Of a stretch of 64,000 bases of DNA, positions 26,657-35,572 are shown in pieces. Source of the stretch: Nostoc desertorum CM1-VF14 (GTDB taxonomy: Bacteria; Cyanobacteriota; Cyanobacteriia; Cyanobacteriales; Nostocaceae); contig JAHHHR010000023.1 of assembly GCA_019359245.1 (NCBI GenBank), positions 1-64,000 on the forward strand, read 5' to 3'. Position 1 is the first letter of the stretch. Each line of letters starts with the position of its first letter. The position numbers were made by a program, and so were the translations under genes. The notes under the pieces were generated by a model. The model saw only the letters and a list, made by a program, of their open reading frames with translations. It made no database searches and was not told where the DNA came from.

Positions 26657-27145
26657 TTAGCTTAGAGCGTTAATTGCGTAGTCGATGTAGGAATTAGCTT
26701 CTACAGCAGGGTCGCCACTTAGACCGTGGTTAGCCTTGATGTACTTGAGAGCTTCAACGTACCAGCTGGGAGATAGATCAAAGGTGCGGTTGATTTCAGT
26801 CAAACCAGAAATCAAGAACTCATCCAATGGGCCTGTACCACCCACAACTAAGGAATAGGTAACAATCCGCAGGTAGTAGCCGATGTCACGTGCACACTTT
26901 TCTTTACCAGTGTTGGTAGAAGCGAAGTTAGGGCCTTGTTGTTGAGTGGTGTAGGGGAACTTGTTGTACACCGCTTGAGCTGCGCCTTCTGTCAAACGTT
27001 GGGCATTAGCAGTCAAGCTTTTTGCTGCTTCCATGCTAGCAGGAGCTTGACGGAAACGACCAAAAGCGACTTGAAGTTCGGTGCTGGAAAGAAAGCGACC
27101 TTGAGAATCTGCTGTTGAAACTGCTTCGGTAAGAGGTGTCTTCAT
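26657..27145 (-). CDS. cpcA: C-phycocyanin alpha subunit
   Basis: A 162-residue phycobiliprotein, light-harvesting pigment protein of the thylakoid-attached phycobilisome rod. The chromophore Cys84 is in EKCARDIGYYLR. MKTPLTEAVSTADSQGRFLS and the end SYIDYAINALS are classic CpcA. The start follows GGGAGA. It pairs with CpcB encoded 83 bases upstream; CpcE/F from the same operon load its bilin. Confidence 0.98.
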   Translation of the reverse strand: MKTPLTEAVSTADSQGRFLSSTELQVAFGRFRQAPASMEAAKSLTANAQRLTEGAAQAVYNKFPYTTQQQGPNFASTNTGKEKCARDIGYYLRIVTYSLVVGGTGPLDEFLISGLTEINRTFDLSPSWYVEALKYIKANHGLSGDPAVEANSYIDYAINALS

Positions 27146-27228
27146 CGGTTTAGTATCTCCCTATTTACAATCTTGTTGAAATTTGTTTTGTCTAACTGAT
27201 AGTTGTCAGTCAATAGTCTTAATCGGGT

Positions 27229-27750
27229 TTAGCTTACTGCTGAGGCTGCACGATCAAAGTAGCTAGCAACTTCAGATGCTATAGCGCTGCAATCGCCTCT
27301 GGTGATATTGTTGGGGTCGTTAACAAGAGCCAAAGCTGCGTCCTTCATCTTTTGTACGCCAGCTGCTACAGAACCACCAGGAACTCCTAGAGCCAAGTAG
27401 GTTTCGCGCAGACCGTTCAAACAACGATCATCTAATACACTTGCATCACCTGCAAAGATTGCATAGGTGACATAGCGTAAGATGATTTCCATGTCACGCA
27501 AGCAAGCAGCATTTCTACGGTTGGTGTAAGCATTACCACCAGGAGCAATTAACTGAGGTTGTTCTGCGAACAAAGCACGAGCTGCATTGGCAACAATTGC
27601 TGAGGAGTTGCTGGTGATCCGGTTTACGGTATCTGCACGCTTGTTGCCATCTTTAACTAGGGCAGCTAGAGCGTCTAACTGAGCAGCGCTGAGATATTCA
27701 CCGCGGGCATCAGCTTGGGTGATTACTTTTGCAAATGCATCTAAAACCAT
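27229..27750 (-). CDS. cpcB: C-phycocyanin beta subunit
   Basis: A 173-residue phycobiliprotein with both bilin cysteines (Cys82 in NAACLRDME and Cys153 in ITRGDCSAI) and the methylated-Asn site in GGNAYTNRR. It is the first gene of the operon. The ribosome site AGGAGATTTAAGGCA is strong. The upstream region is AT-rich and about 390 bases long before repeats begin. Confidence 0.98.
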   Translation of the reverse strand: MVLDAFAKVITQADARGEYLSAAQLDALAALVKDGNKRADTVNRITSNSSAIVANAARALFAEQPQLIAPGGNAYTNRRNAACLRDMEIILRYVTYAIFAGDASVLDDRCLNGLRETYLALGVPGGSVAAGVQKMKDAALALVNDPNNITRGDCSAIASEVASYFDRAASAVS

Positions 27751-28147
27751 TGCCTTAAATCTCCTAATTTGTTTGGTTAAGAATAATTGGACTCAAAACT
27801 GAATGGTTCAGCTTTTTTGATGTCAGCACTGCCTGACGAGTTACGAAAGGTTCAAAACAGACATCCACGGAATAAGTTTACAATCTCCAGGCTTTCAGAT
27901 TAAAACTTTTGTTAAAAAACTTCAAACTTCTGTAAACTACTGGAAAACCTGATTAAGATGTTGTTTTTCCCTTCCAAGTTATCTTTATACAATGCTGCCG
28001 GGTCATTATTTATTACAAATTATTGTTATGTTTGTTAATTTCGTTTACATAAGTTTACACATTTATTTATTTTATCTATGACCTTTTGCCAAACCAAAAG
28101 ATGGGATGATTTGTTTTTTGGCCGTTGCAGAACAGTGGGATGAAGTG
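27751..28147 (-). promoter_or_regulatory. cpc operon promoter and long leader region
   Basis: An AT-rich gap upstream of cpcB. Read on the minus strand, TATAAA at 27989-27984 could be a -10 hexamer, which would give a leader of about 230 bases. The matching -35 is not convincing. Long cpc leaders are common in cyanobacteria; the exact start is inference. Confidence 0.35.
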
Positions 28148-28180
28148 GGGGAAGCAGGAGGCAGGAGGCAGGAGGCAGGG
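28148..28180. repeat. heptanucleotide tandem repeat (AGGCAGG)
   Basis: Four near-perfect GCAGGAG/GCAGGGG units, the complement of the TGCCTCC repeat at 22508, so the cpc operon is flanked on both sides by the same STRR in opposite orientation. Confidence 0.8.
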
Positions 28181-28281
28181 GACAGACTGAGTTTGTCCCC
28201 AAAATTTAAAGCTTAGGGCAATGAAACCCGCTCTCAGGTACAATTTCTAGACTTATGTGTACACCGTAGCCCTTTGGGGTT

Positions 28282-28427
28282 TCAGAATAAGTCGTACATC
28301 GCGTTATGTATATATGCGTTGCCTGAAATTCTTGATAAGCACAATTTATAAATTCATATTTTGCTACGAACCAGAACATAATGCTTAAGGGCGCGATGCC
28401 TGCGGCAGGCTACGCCTACGCACCCTT
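28282..28427. repeat. dispersed repeat pieces upstream of cpc
   Basis: TTCAGAATAAGTCGTACATC at 28282 is a diverged copy of the sequence near 389. At 28384-28427 TTAAGGGCGCG and CGCACCCTTAA enclose GCCTGCGGCAGGC and CTACGCCTACGC, a nested palindrome of the family also found at 48750, 59372 and, diverged, 44159. No gene is seen between 28148 and 28500. Confidence 0.7.
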
Positions 28428-28500
28428 AATTTGTGTAGCATTTACTACTTCTTAGCAGTCCACCAAAGAAATTTTGACTTTTGAATTCCGCCTTGCGGTA

Positions 28501-29520
28501 CTAGCCTCTACCAAACACACTGCCAAGGGCGCGCGCCATATTTTGCGGTTGCATTGCATCCATTGCGGCAGTAGGTTCATAACCGCAGTGAACCATACAA
28601 TCGGCACATTTGGGATTACCACTCTTTTGGCCGTATTGGCTCCAGTCAGTTTGTGTCAGTAATTCCTTGAAGGTAGAATAATAACCTTCGTTCAACAGAT
28701 AGCAAGGTTTTTGCCAACCAAGAACGCTATAACTAGGGCTACCCCAAGGCGTGCATTCGTAGTCCTTCTCACCAGTGAGAAAATCTAAGAACAACGGATT
28801 GTGATTAAAGTTCCAGTTTTTTTCACCAGCTTTGTATGGAGCCAAAATTTGCCGAAACAGGGCGCGTGTTTGTTCACGGTGGAGAAAATGATCTTGATCT
28901 GGTGCCCACTCGTAACTGTAGCCGGGAGAAATCATCATTCCGTCAGTATTAAGTGTGTCCAGAAAGTCGAAGAACTCTTGCATATCTTTGGGTTCAGTAC
29001 CCTCAAAGATAGTAGTGTTAGTTGTCACTCGAAAACCCTTAGCTTTAGCGGCGCGAATAGCTTTGACAGCAATATCAAAAACACCTTTGCGATCAACACA
29101 TTGATCGTGCAACTCACGCATTCCATCTAAATGGACGCTGAAAGTTAAGTAAGGAGAAGGTTGAAACTTATCCAGACTCTTTTCTAACAACAAACCATTG
29201 GTACACAAGTAAATATATTTCTTGCGCTCAATTAATCCTTGAACAATTTCATCAATTTGGGGATGTAGAAGAGGTTCTCCCCCAGGAATTGAGACGACCG
29301 GTGCGCCACACTCTTCCACTGCGGCAAAGCACTGTTCTGGGGTGAGGTTTTGCTTTAAAATTTCCTTTGGGTGTTGGATTTTACCACAACCAGTACAAGC
29401 TAAATTACACCGAAAAAGGGGTTCCAACATCAATACTAATGGGAAGCGTTTACGTCCTAAGAAACGTTGAGTAACCAAATATTTCCCAATATCTATAGCT
29501 TGTTGTAGATTAACTGCCAT
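28501..29520 (-). CDS. hpnH: hopanoid radical SAM enzyme HpnH (adenosylhopane synthase)
   Basis: A 339-residue radical SAM protein. The [4Fe-4S] motif is CNLACTGC (about residues 38-45, CxxxCxxC), and further cysteines near the C-terminus (CADCMVHCGYEP) form the SPASM-like end. HpnH attaches the 5'-deoxyadenosyl group to hopene, the first step of the C35 hopanoid side chain. hpnA and the RND gene lie upstream on the same strand and an hpnG-like gene is 4 kb away, which supports the assignment. The start ATG at 29520 is the first in frame. Confidence 0.93.
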   Translation of the reverse strand: MAVNLQQAIDIGKYLVTQRFLGRKRFPLVLMLEPLFRCNLACTGCGKIQHPKEILKQNLTPEQCFAAVEECGAPVVSIPGGEPLLHPQIDEIVQGLIERKKYIYLCTNGLLLEKSLDKFQPSPYLTFSVHLDGMRELHDQCVDRKGVFDIAVKAIRAAKAKGFRVTTNTTIFEGTEPKDMQEFFDFLDTLNTDGMMISPGYSYEWAPDQDHFLHREQTRALFRQILAPYKAGEKNWNFNHNPLFLDFLTGEKDYECTPWGSPSYSVLGWQKPCYLLNEGYYSTFKELLTQTDWSQYGQKSGNPKCADCMVHCGYEPTAAMDAMQPQNMARALGSVFGRG

Positions 29521-29620
29521 TGTTGCGATCGCTCCTCTTTATATATCTAAAAACACCATAGTAGGAGCGTACATCTATGCACCCCTACATATTGTATCCA
29601 CACGTGAATTGCTATATTTC

Positions 29621-30604
29621 TCATTTGACATAACCTTGAGCAACAAACCAATCCACAGCATCCTTGAGTGCTGCCTTTAGCGGAGATTGAGGTAGACCCA
29701 ACTCTCGTACAGCCTTGGCGGCATTGTAATACATAGGTTGTTTCGCCATCCGAACGCCATCCAATGGTACTGAGGGCGATTTCCCCAAGGGTGCGAGAAT
29801 CTTTTCATCGACCCAGGCAACACTAAGGGGTAACCAAGCGGGTACTGTTCGTTGAGGTGCGCTTAGACCTGTAATATCGGCGAGTTGTTCGAGTAGTCCC
29901 TTGAGACTTAGGTTTTGGTGACCTAAGATATAGCGATCGCCTGATTTACCCCGTTGCAAAGCCAGTAAATGCCCCCATGCCACATCTCGCACATCGATAA
30001 AATTCAAACCAGTATCTAAGTAAAAAGGCATTTGCCGTCGCAAAAACCGCAGGATTATATCACCCGTCGGGGTAGGTTTGATATCCAACGAGCCAATCGG
30101 GCTGCTGGGATTGACAATAACTACTTGCTGACCTGTAGCAACGGCTTGCATAGCTTCTTGTTCAGCGAGAAACTTAGACTTTTTGTAGTTACCCACCAAC
30201 TTCTCTAAGGGACTCTGATGTGTTTCATCAACGACTTGACCAGATGATCCTACTCCAATTGCCGCTACTGAACTGGTGTACACGGTGCGCTCAATGCCAG
30301 CTTTGCGGGCTGCTGCCAACACATTGCGCGTACCCAGGACATTGTTATGGTGTAGTAACTCCCGGTCTGTTTGCCACAAGGAATAATGGGCTGCCACATG
30401 AAATAGATATTGACAACCTGCCATCTGTTGCCAGAGATTGGGATCGTTCAAATCGCCTTTGACAATTTCCACCTCCAAACCACGGAGATTCTGTAAATTG
30501 CTGCTTGAGCGTACCAGGGCTTTGACTGTGTAACCCTGTTGCAGCAACAACCGTACTAAGTGGGCACCAATAAAGCCCGTACCCCCGGTTACAAAAACTT
30601 GCAT
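29621..30604 (-). CDS. hpnA: hopanoid-associated sugar epimerase HpnA
   Basis: A 327-residue extended SDR/NAD-dependent epimerase. It has the Rossmann loop GGTGFIGAHLV (about residues 7-17) and YKKSK (YxxxK catalytic pair) near 145. It is named for its association with hopanoid loci; its reaction in the side-chain pathway is not firmly established. Its ATG overlaps the stop of the RND gene as TAATG, so the two are translationally coupled. Confidence 0.9.
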   Translation of the reverse strand: MQVFVTGGTGFIGAHLVRLLLQQGYTVKALVRSSSNLQNLRGLEVEIVKGDLNDPNLWQQMAGCQYLFHVAAHYSLWQTDRELLHHNNVLGTRNVLAAARKAGIERTVYTSSVAAIGVGSSGQVVDETHQSPLEKLVGNYKKSKFLAEQEAMQAVATGQQVVIVNPSSPIGSLDIKPTPTGDIILRFLRRQMPFYLDTGLNFIDVRDVAWGHLLALQRGKSGDRYILGHQNLSLKGLLEQLADITGLSAPQRTVPAWLPLSVAWVDEKILAPLGKSPSVPLDGVRMAKQPMYYNAAKAVRELGLPQSPLKAALKDAVDWFVAQGYVK

Positions 30605-33297
30605 TAACTTCTCTCCCTCGTTTGAAATCGGGGAAACCAATCATCTAAAATGGCGTAGACTACCGGTACTACAATCAAACTGAGAATAGTTGAAGTTACG
30701 AGTCCACCAGCGATCGCTACAGCCATAGGCGATCGCAATTCCGAACCAGCACCAAAACCCAATGCGATCGGTAGCATCCCTAAGAGGGTGGAAGCAGTGG
30801 TCATCATAATTGGTCTGAGGCGCACTGGCCCCGCCTTGAGAATCGCCTCTGTGCGGTCTAAGCCAGATTTGCGGAGTTGGTTGATGTAATCTACCAGTAA
30901 AATGGCATTTTTGTTTGCTAGTCCCAACAAGAACACAAAGCCAATCAGCGAGATCATGCCAAAGTCACTCTTGGTAAAGAGTAAAGCCAACATGGCACCG
31001 ACAATTGACAAGGGCAAAGAAACACCAATAACTACTGGGTCTATCCAACTTTTGAACAACAAAATCAGTACCACGACAATGCACAGGGTTGATAAAAGCA
31101 AAGTAGTACCAAAACTACTAAATACTTCACTTTGGCGGGCAGAATCTCCTCCCAAGTCTAAAGTTACACCAGCAGGTAACACTGTTTTTGCTTCTGCTAC
31201 TAATTGGTCTGTGGCACTACCCAAGGACAAATCCTTGCCCAGATTGGCACTGATATAGGCAACTCTTTGATTGTTGAGCCGCTCAATTTGAAAAACTGTA
31301 CCCTGTGGATTAGTTTCACTTGTCACAGTAACATCAGCAAATCCTGGTAGTTTTTCGATTCGCTCTTTAATTGCCCTGGCAGCTTTGCTGAGGCTTTGGA
31401 GGTTATCACCTCGTAGTGACGCCTGTAAAGGTTTTTGTCCGCCAGTGTCAACAAATTGAATATCTTCCACACTAGTAGTCACACCAGGGAGATTAGGCAA
31501 AGACGAGCGTAATCGGTCTTGTACTTCCGCAGTTTTGATATTGCGGTCTTCTTTAAGCTTCACATAGAGGGTACCTTTATTTGGTTCACCTTCACGAGAA
31601 CCAACAGTAGTAAATACCGTTTCCACTACTGGAGATTTTCTCACTACATCTTCTAGTTTCTTAGCAACCTCTAGAGAATCGTTTAAGGGATTAGGGATGG
31701 GAATTGGGGCTGATAGGGGAGATAAGGAAGAAATTCCCCCTTGTCTTGCTTGTCCCTGTGAAAATTGCTCAGGGATTTTTGGTAAAGGGGCGGTATAAGT
31801 AATATTGAACTCACCGCGATCTAATTTAGGAATAAACCCTTTAGGAATGAATAGACTCAGCGCCATACCTGCAACAAAGCTGAGTATAGCTAAGGCAATG
31901 ACTGTCTTGCGGTGGTTTAAAGACCAGTGGAGTAAGTTTCTGTAAAATTGGGTAAAATTCCCCCAAGTGTTTGCTCCCTGACGGCGTTGGGGAGTTGAAG
32001 TAGCAGGTTTTAACCAGTAGGTAGCCAAGGCTGGTGACAATGTACGGGCAACCAATGTCGAAGCAATCATGGCTGCTGAAACCGTAATTCCGAACGGCTT
32101 AAAGAACTGCCCAATTACTCCACCCATCAAACCAATGGGTAAAAAAACTGCTACTGCTGTAGCAGTGGTGGCGATTACTGTTAAGCCAATTTCATCTGTA
32201 GCTGAAAAGGCGGCTTGCCGAGGAGTTTCCCCTTCTTCGATGTGCCGCATGATGTTTTCGACATCGATGATCGCATCATCGATTACACTGCCGATAACTA
32301 AGGCTAAAGCCAGCAACGTAATAGTTTCTAGGTTGAAGCCAAAAATCGCCATGACAATAAACGTTGCCAACAAAGATGTCGGAATCGCCAGGGCTGAGAT
32401 GAGAGTTGCCCGCCAATTCCATAAAAAAGGAAAAATGACCACAATGGACAACAAAACTGCTTCCAGCAAAGCATCAATTGTTGACTGTGTGGCTTGGCGG
32501 ATATATTCTGCTTGAGTAGAAGCTAAAGTGAGTTTGACATCCTTCAGACTAGACCGTAGCCTTTGGACTTCTTTTTCAACTAGACTCACCACTTCCAAGG
32601 TGTTAGCACTACCGCGTTTGATTACCTGAAATGCGAGTGCATCTTGCCCATTAAACCGTACTAATGTCGCCCCTGCTTGGGGAACAGCTGCACTCGCATT
32701 CGATGGATTTAGGGGAGGAGTTGCAGTAGCCCCACCCAACAGGGAGACTTTCAGGACTCCTGGTAGTTTAGCGATCGCACTCACAATCTGATCTTGTGCC
32801 AACTTTGTCAAATCTGTGAGATTCCGCGTGGGACTCTCAATGGCATAACTAATGGCGGCTGACTCATTTAAATTCAAAGGAATAATTTTAGAAGTCGCTC
32901 CTTGAGGCAAAGTCAGCTGCTTGAGGGCAGTTTCAACTTCTCTAGTCGATGTTTCTAAATTTGTTCCAACAGCAAAAGAAAGGGCAACTGCTGTTTGACT
33001 AGGATACGTGGATGAGCGAATATTCTCCAGTCCTTCTAAGGAGCGGAGGCGTTCTTCTAAAGGTTGGGTGAGCTTCGCCTCGGTATCCAGAGCAGTTGTC
33101 AGAGGGGCTGTAGCATTTACAACCACTACTGGAAATGTAATATCTGGAAACAAGGCATACTTGAGGGAACTGAAAGCCAGAACACCAGCTACCGTTACGG
33201 CAATCCAAAAACTCACCGTCAGCCACGAAAATTGAATCGCCAATTTGGAAATGTTGAACAGTTCTCGTGCGGATTTTGAGTTACGAAGCTTAACCAT
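30604..33297 (-). CDS. RND-family efflux pump inner-membrane subunit
   Basis: An 897-residue RND permease with the AcrB/HAE-type layout: an N-terminal helix (VSFWIAVTVAGVLAFSSL), a first periplasmic domain (ALFPDITFPVVVV), TM4 with the proton-relay Asp pair in VIGSVIDDAIIDVEN, and a second half with LLVDYINQLRKSG. It is shorter than the usual 1030-1050 residues. At about 512-536 a Gln/Ser/Pro-rich insertion (SPLSAPIPIPNPLN) is encoded by repeat-like DNA (31689-31765). Its stop overlaps the hpnA start, so it may move hopanoids or intermediates. It is not the MMPL-like HpnN type. No membrane-fusion partner gene is adjacent. Confidence 0.88.
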   Translation of the reverse strand: MVKLRNSKSARELFNISKLAIQFSWLTVSFWIAVTVAGVLAFSSLKYALFPDITFPVVVVNATAPLTTALDTEAKLTQPLEERLRSLEGLENIRSSTYPSQTAVALSFAVGTNLETSTREVETALKQLTLPQGATSKIIPLNLNESAAISYAIESPTRNLTDLTKLAQDQIVSAIAKLPGVLKVSLLGGATATPPLNPSNASAAVPQAGATLVRFNGQDALAFQVIKRGSANTLEVVSLVEKEVQRLRSSLKDVKLTLASTQAEYIRQATQSTIDALLEAVLLSIVVIFPFLWNWRATLISALAIPTSLLATFIVMAIFGFNLETITLLALALVIGSVIDDAIIDVENIMRHIEEGETPRQAAFSATDEIGLTVIATTATAVAVFLPIGLMGGVIGQFFKPFGITVSAAMIASTLVARTLSPALATYWLKPATSTPQRRQGANTWGNFTQFYRNLLHWSLNHRKTVIALAILSFVAGMALSLFIPKGFIPKLDRGEFNITYTAPLPKIPEQFSQGQARQGGISSLSPLSAPIPIPNPLNDSLEVAKKLEDVVRKSPVVETVFTTVGSREGEPNKGTLYVKLKEDRNIKTAEVQDRLRSSLPNLPGVTTSVEDIQFVDTGGQKPLQASLRGDNLQSLSKAARAIKERIEKLPGFADVTVTSETNPQGTVFQIERLNNQRVAYISANLGKDLSLGSATDQLVAEAKTVLPAGVTLDLGGDSARQSEVFSSFGTTLLLSTLCIVVVLILLFKSWIDPVVIGVSLPLSIVGAMLALLFTKSDFGMISLIGFVFLLGLANKNAILLVDYINQLRKSGLDRTEAILKAGPVRLRPIMMTTASTLLGMLPIALGFGAGSELRSPMAVAIAGGLVTSTILSLIVVPVVYAILDDWFPRFQTRERS

Positions 33298-33483
33298 CTT
33301 AGAAAATTATCGTGTGGGTTACACAATTATTTAGTCATGCTACAGCAATCACCTTCATTTGCGAGTTTTGGTTACCAGCAAACGGCAATATTAGTTATTG
33401 TTACTCAGATGTGGCAAAATTTTTAATACAGAATTGAACTTGAAAAATGAAACTTGGTTCTGTGGAGCATAAGGAATTATGCC

Positions 33484-34236
33484 GTGAGCGCCTATTTATA
33501 CCCAAACGCAAACTTGAAACTGTCGAGGGGGCTAGTGCCTAATTTTTTGCCCAACAACACAATTCTGGTACCTCAAGGAGCAGAATATAAAGCTGTGTGT
33601 CGCGGATTAAGCGGCGTTACTGGTTCCATCCCAACAGTAGTAGCCATACCTGTTGGAATGAAGCCTTTACTCAAATACCTGCAACAATCTCAAGGAAATG
33701 GACAATTTCTACCTCCAAAATCCAGGGTACTGATTATGGGTATCTGTGGTAGCTTGAGCGATCGCTATACAGTTGGCGATATTGTGCTGTATCAAGATTG
33801 TGTTTACCTTGGGAAACGGCAAGAATGCGATCGCACCTTCACATCACAATTACACTCTGCTGTATCAGAACAAGCCTCATTAGTCAAGTCACTGACAAGC
33901 GATCGTGTAATTTGGTCTGCCGCTGAAAAACGCCATCTGGGTGAAACTTTGGCCGCTGATATTGTTGATATGGAAGGATTTACCGCCTTAGAGTTTTTCA
34001 ATGCTGCTGGAGTTGCAGTCGCAATGCTGCGAGTAGTTAGTGACGATTGTCAGCACGATATTCCCGATCTCACATCAGCAATTGACTCTGATGGCTCCTT
34101 AAAGCCTTTCCCTTTAGCGATGGGAATGCTTCGACAGCCTCTTGCTGCAACTCGGCTGATTCGAGGTTCATTAACAGCATTAAAGGTGTTAGAGCAAGTT
34201 ACGAATCGGCTTTTTTCTGGCAATAGATTGGAATGA
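33484..34236 (+). CDS. hpnG: nucleoside phosphorylase-like protein, HpnG type
   Basis: A 250-residue protein of the purine nucleoside phosphorylase fold. It has MGICGSLSDRYTVGDIVLY (the GxxGxL phosphate loop) and ADIVDMEGFTALEFF (the E-rich nucleoside-binding motif). HpnG removes adenine from adenosylhopane made by HpnH, so placement opposite the hpnH-hpnA-RND operon fits. An MTA/SAH nucleosidase-like role is the alternative. I choose the GTG at 33484 after AAGGA; the open frame extends ten codons upstream to a TTG. Confidence 0.75.
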   Translation: MSAYLYPNANLKLSRGLVPNFLPNNTILVPQGAEYKAVCRGLSGVTGSIPTVVAIPVGMKPLLKYLQQSQGNGQFLPPKSRVLIMGICGSLSDRYTVGDIVLYQDCVYLGKRQECDRTFTSQLHSAVSEQASLVKSLTSDRVIWSAAEKRHLGETLAADIVDMEGFTALEFFNAAGVAVAMLRVVSDDCQHDIPDLTSAIDSDGSLKPFPLAMGMLRQPLAATRLIRGSLTALKVLEQVTNRLFSGNRLE

Positions 34237-34261
34237 TTTATTGCAAAAATAATGGCGCAAT

Positions 34262-34372
34262 TCTTAGGCGACTAGAAGTCGCTACTACACAAACATAGAG
34301 GCTTTGCGGCTTCCCGCAGGGTAGTCCACCTACGTGGACTAATACAAAATCAAGGGTTTGTTAACCTGCGGA
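34262..34372. repeat. structured dispersed repeat (copy 1 of 3)
   Basis: GGCGACTAGAAGTCGCTACTACACAAAC is followed by GTCCACCTACGTGGAC (a perfect palindrome at 34325-34340) and ACCTGCGGAGGCAG. The same three-part pattern, with changed bases but kept pairings, occurs at 60790-60905 and in part at 62437-62482. Confidence 0.65.
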
Positions 34373-34386
34373 GGCAGATTTCGAGG

Positions 34387-35058
34387 CTACTGATTTTGAG
34401 AATGGAAGGGACAACCCCCTGCCGTTAATTTCTGAAGAAAGACATTATTATCAAAATAATGCTCTAAAGACTCAATTTTCAAATCATCGCTCACACGAGC
34501 AATACTAATTCCTACGATTTCTATGGTTTCCCCCGTGGGTGCATAGTCTTTATAGGAACCATTAAATGTTCCCCAATGTCGCCACTTAAAAGTAACATTA
34601 GGTGGACCTGAAAGAACTTCTGTTAATTCCCAAAGAAAGCCATTAGGAAAAGCATTATGAAAAACCTCAAATGAAGATTCAAAAGTTTCTGTTTCAGAAC
34701 TATACTGCTCACTTTCACCCAGGAAAAGATTATAAGTACCTTCCACTGCAACATCCTGAGCAGTGTACTGTTGCCCTCCATTGGTACTCATTTTAAACTT
34801 ATCAGTAACAATCGAAAGCCACTGTTGAGGATTAGATTTATTAGAAGCTTCCATTTCAAAATTTCGGACTAAGTTTTGTGCGATCGCTTCTAAAGAACCT
34901 TCTGGATGCTGAAATTTACTCTCTTGATGAAGAAATTCATTGGTGTAAGAATAATCAGGACGTTTTCCTTCTCGCCACTGTACTTCTTCATCATGAGCAA
35001 TGACTATATCTCTATCTTGTACCCAGAGTGGCAATTCTGTAGTTTTTTTGCTACTCAT
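34387..35058 (-). CDS. homologue of plant pathogen-related protein (SnoaL/NTF2-like fold)
   Basis: A 223-residue protein. Its motifs line up, from memory, with the barley pathogen-related protein (PRP): QWREGKRPDYSYTNEFL, PEGSLEAIAQNLVRNFEMEA, STNGG, the YNLFLG segment, ETFESSFEVFHNAFPNGF, SGPPNVTFKWRHWG and the end GGCPFHSQ. The family is related to SnoaL-like cyclases and has no firm function. No signal peptide is visible, so it is probably cytoplasmic. The start is the ATG at 35058; the ribosome site is weak. It is a single gene after the hpnG-like gene. Confidence 0.75.
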   Translation of the reverse strand: MSSKKTTELPLWVQDRDIVIAHDEEVQWREGKRPDYSYTNEFLHQESKFQHPEGSLEAIAQNLVRNFEMEASNKSNPQQWLSIVTDKFKMSTNGGQQYTAQDVAVEGTYNLFLGESEQYSSETETFESSFEVFHNAFPNGFLWELTEVLSGPPNVTFKWRHWGTFNGSYKDYAPTGETIEIVGISIARVSDDLKIESLEHYFDNNVFLQKLTAGGCPFHSQNQ

Positions 35059-35572
35059 ACAAGTTGATTGGCTATAAACATCGTTTCTAAGAATAAAGTT
35101 TTATGGATAGAAGTAAATCAAAAAATCCAAAAAATTAAAAAATATTTATAATTAGCTCAATATACTTGACTTTTTGTACAAAGCTGAATATTACCAATTA
35201 TCTATAGTAATCCTAAATGAGTCGTGGAAATCTCTGATTCCTTTCTCTGTGTTCTCTGCGCCTCTGTGGTTAATTTACTTTTACAAGTAATTTAAAACTG
35301 CTATATGCATTTTAGTAGAAAAAAGGCAAACTAATAACTACTGACAGTGTAATAATCAATACAAGTTAGTTTTAGTTATGAAATCGTTTGTGGAATAAGT
35401 TTTACACAAACTTTATCGTTATAGATATTAAGTAAAACCCTATATTGGGAAGCATATATATAACCTGATCAGGATTAGATTCCATGAGAGCTAATTCCAC
35501 TGGAATATAAACTAAAAATACTTTTTTGTCAGGATGGCTCGAAACTAATTTGCCAACTATCAAACAGAATTT
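35059..35572. repeat. AT-rich gap with a dispersed repeat at about 35238-35295
   Basis: TTCCTTTCTCTGTGTTCTCTGCGCCTCTGTGGTTAATTTACTTTTACAAG (about 35239-35288) is the uninterrupted version of the repeat at 443-552. The rest is AT-rich. A short open frame at 35402-35587 on the minus strand has no coding signs. Confidence 0.6.

Noticed and set aside
32069..32515. Plus-strand open frame of 148 codons opposite the RND gene
   Set aside because: Antisense shadow of conserved membrane helices.
30604..33297. HpnN hopanoid transporter
   Set aside because: The sequence has AcrB/HAE-type motifs (double Asp in TM4), not the MMPL-type layout of HpnN.
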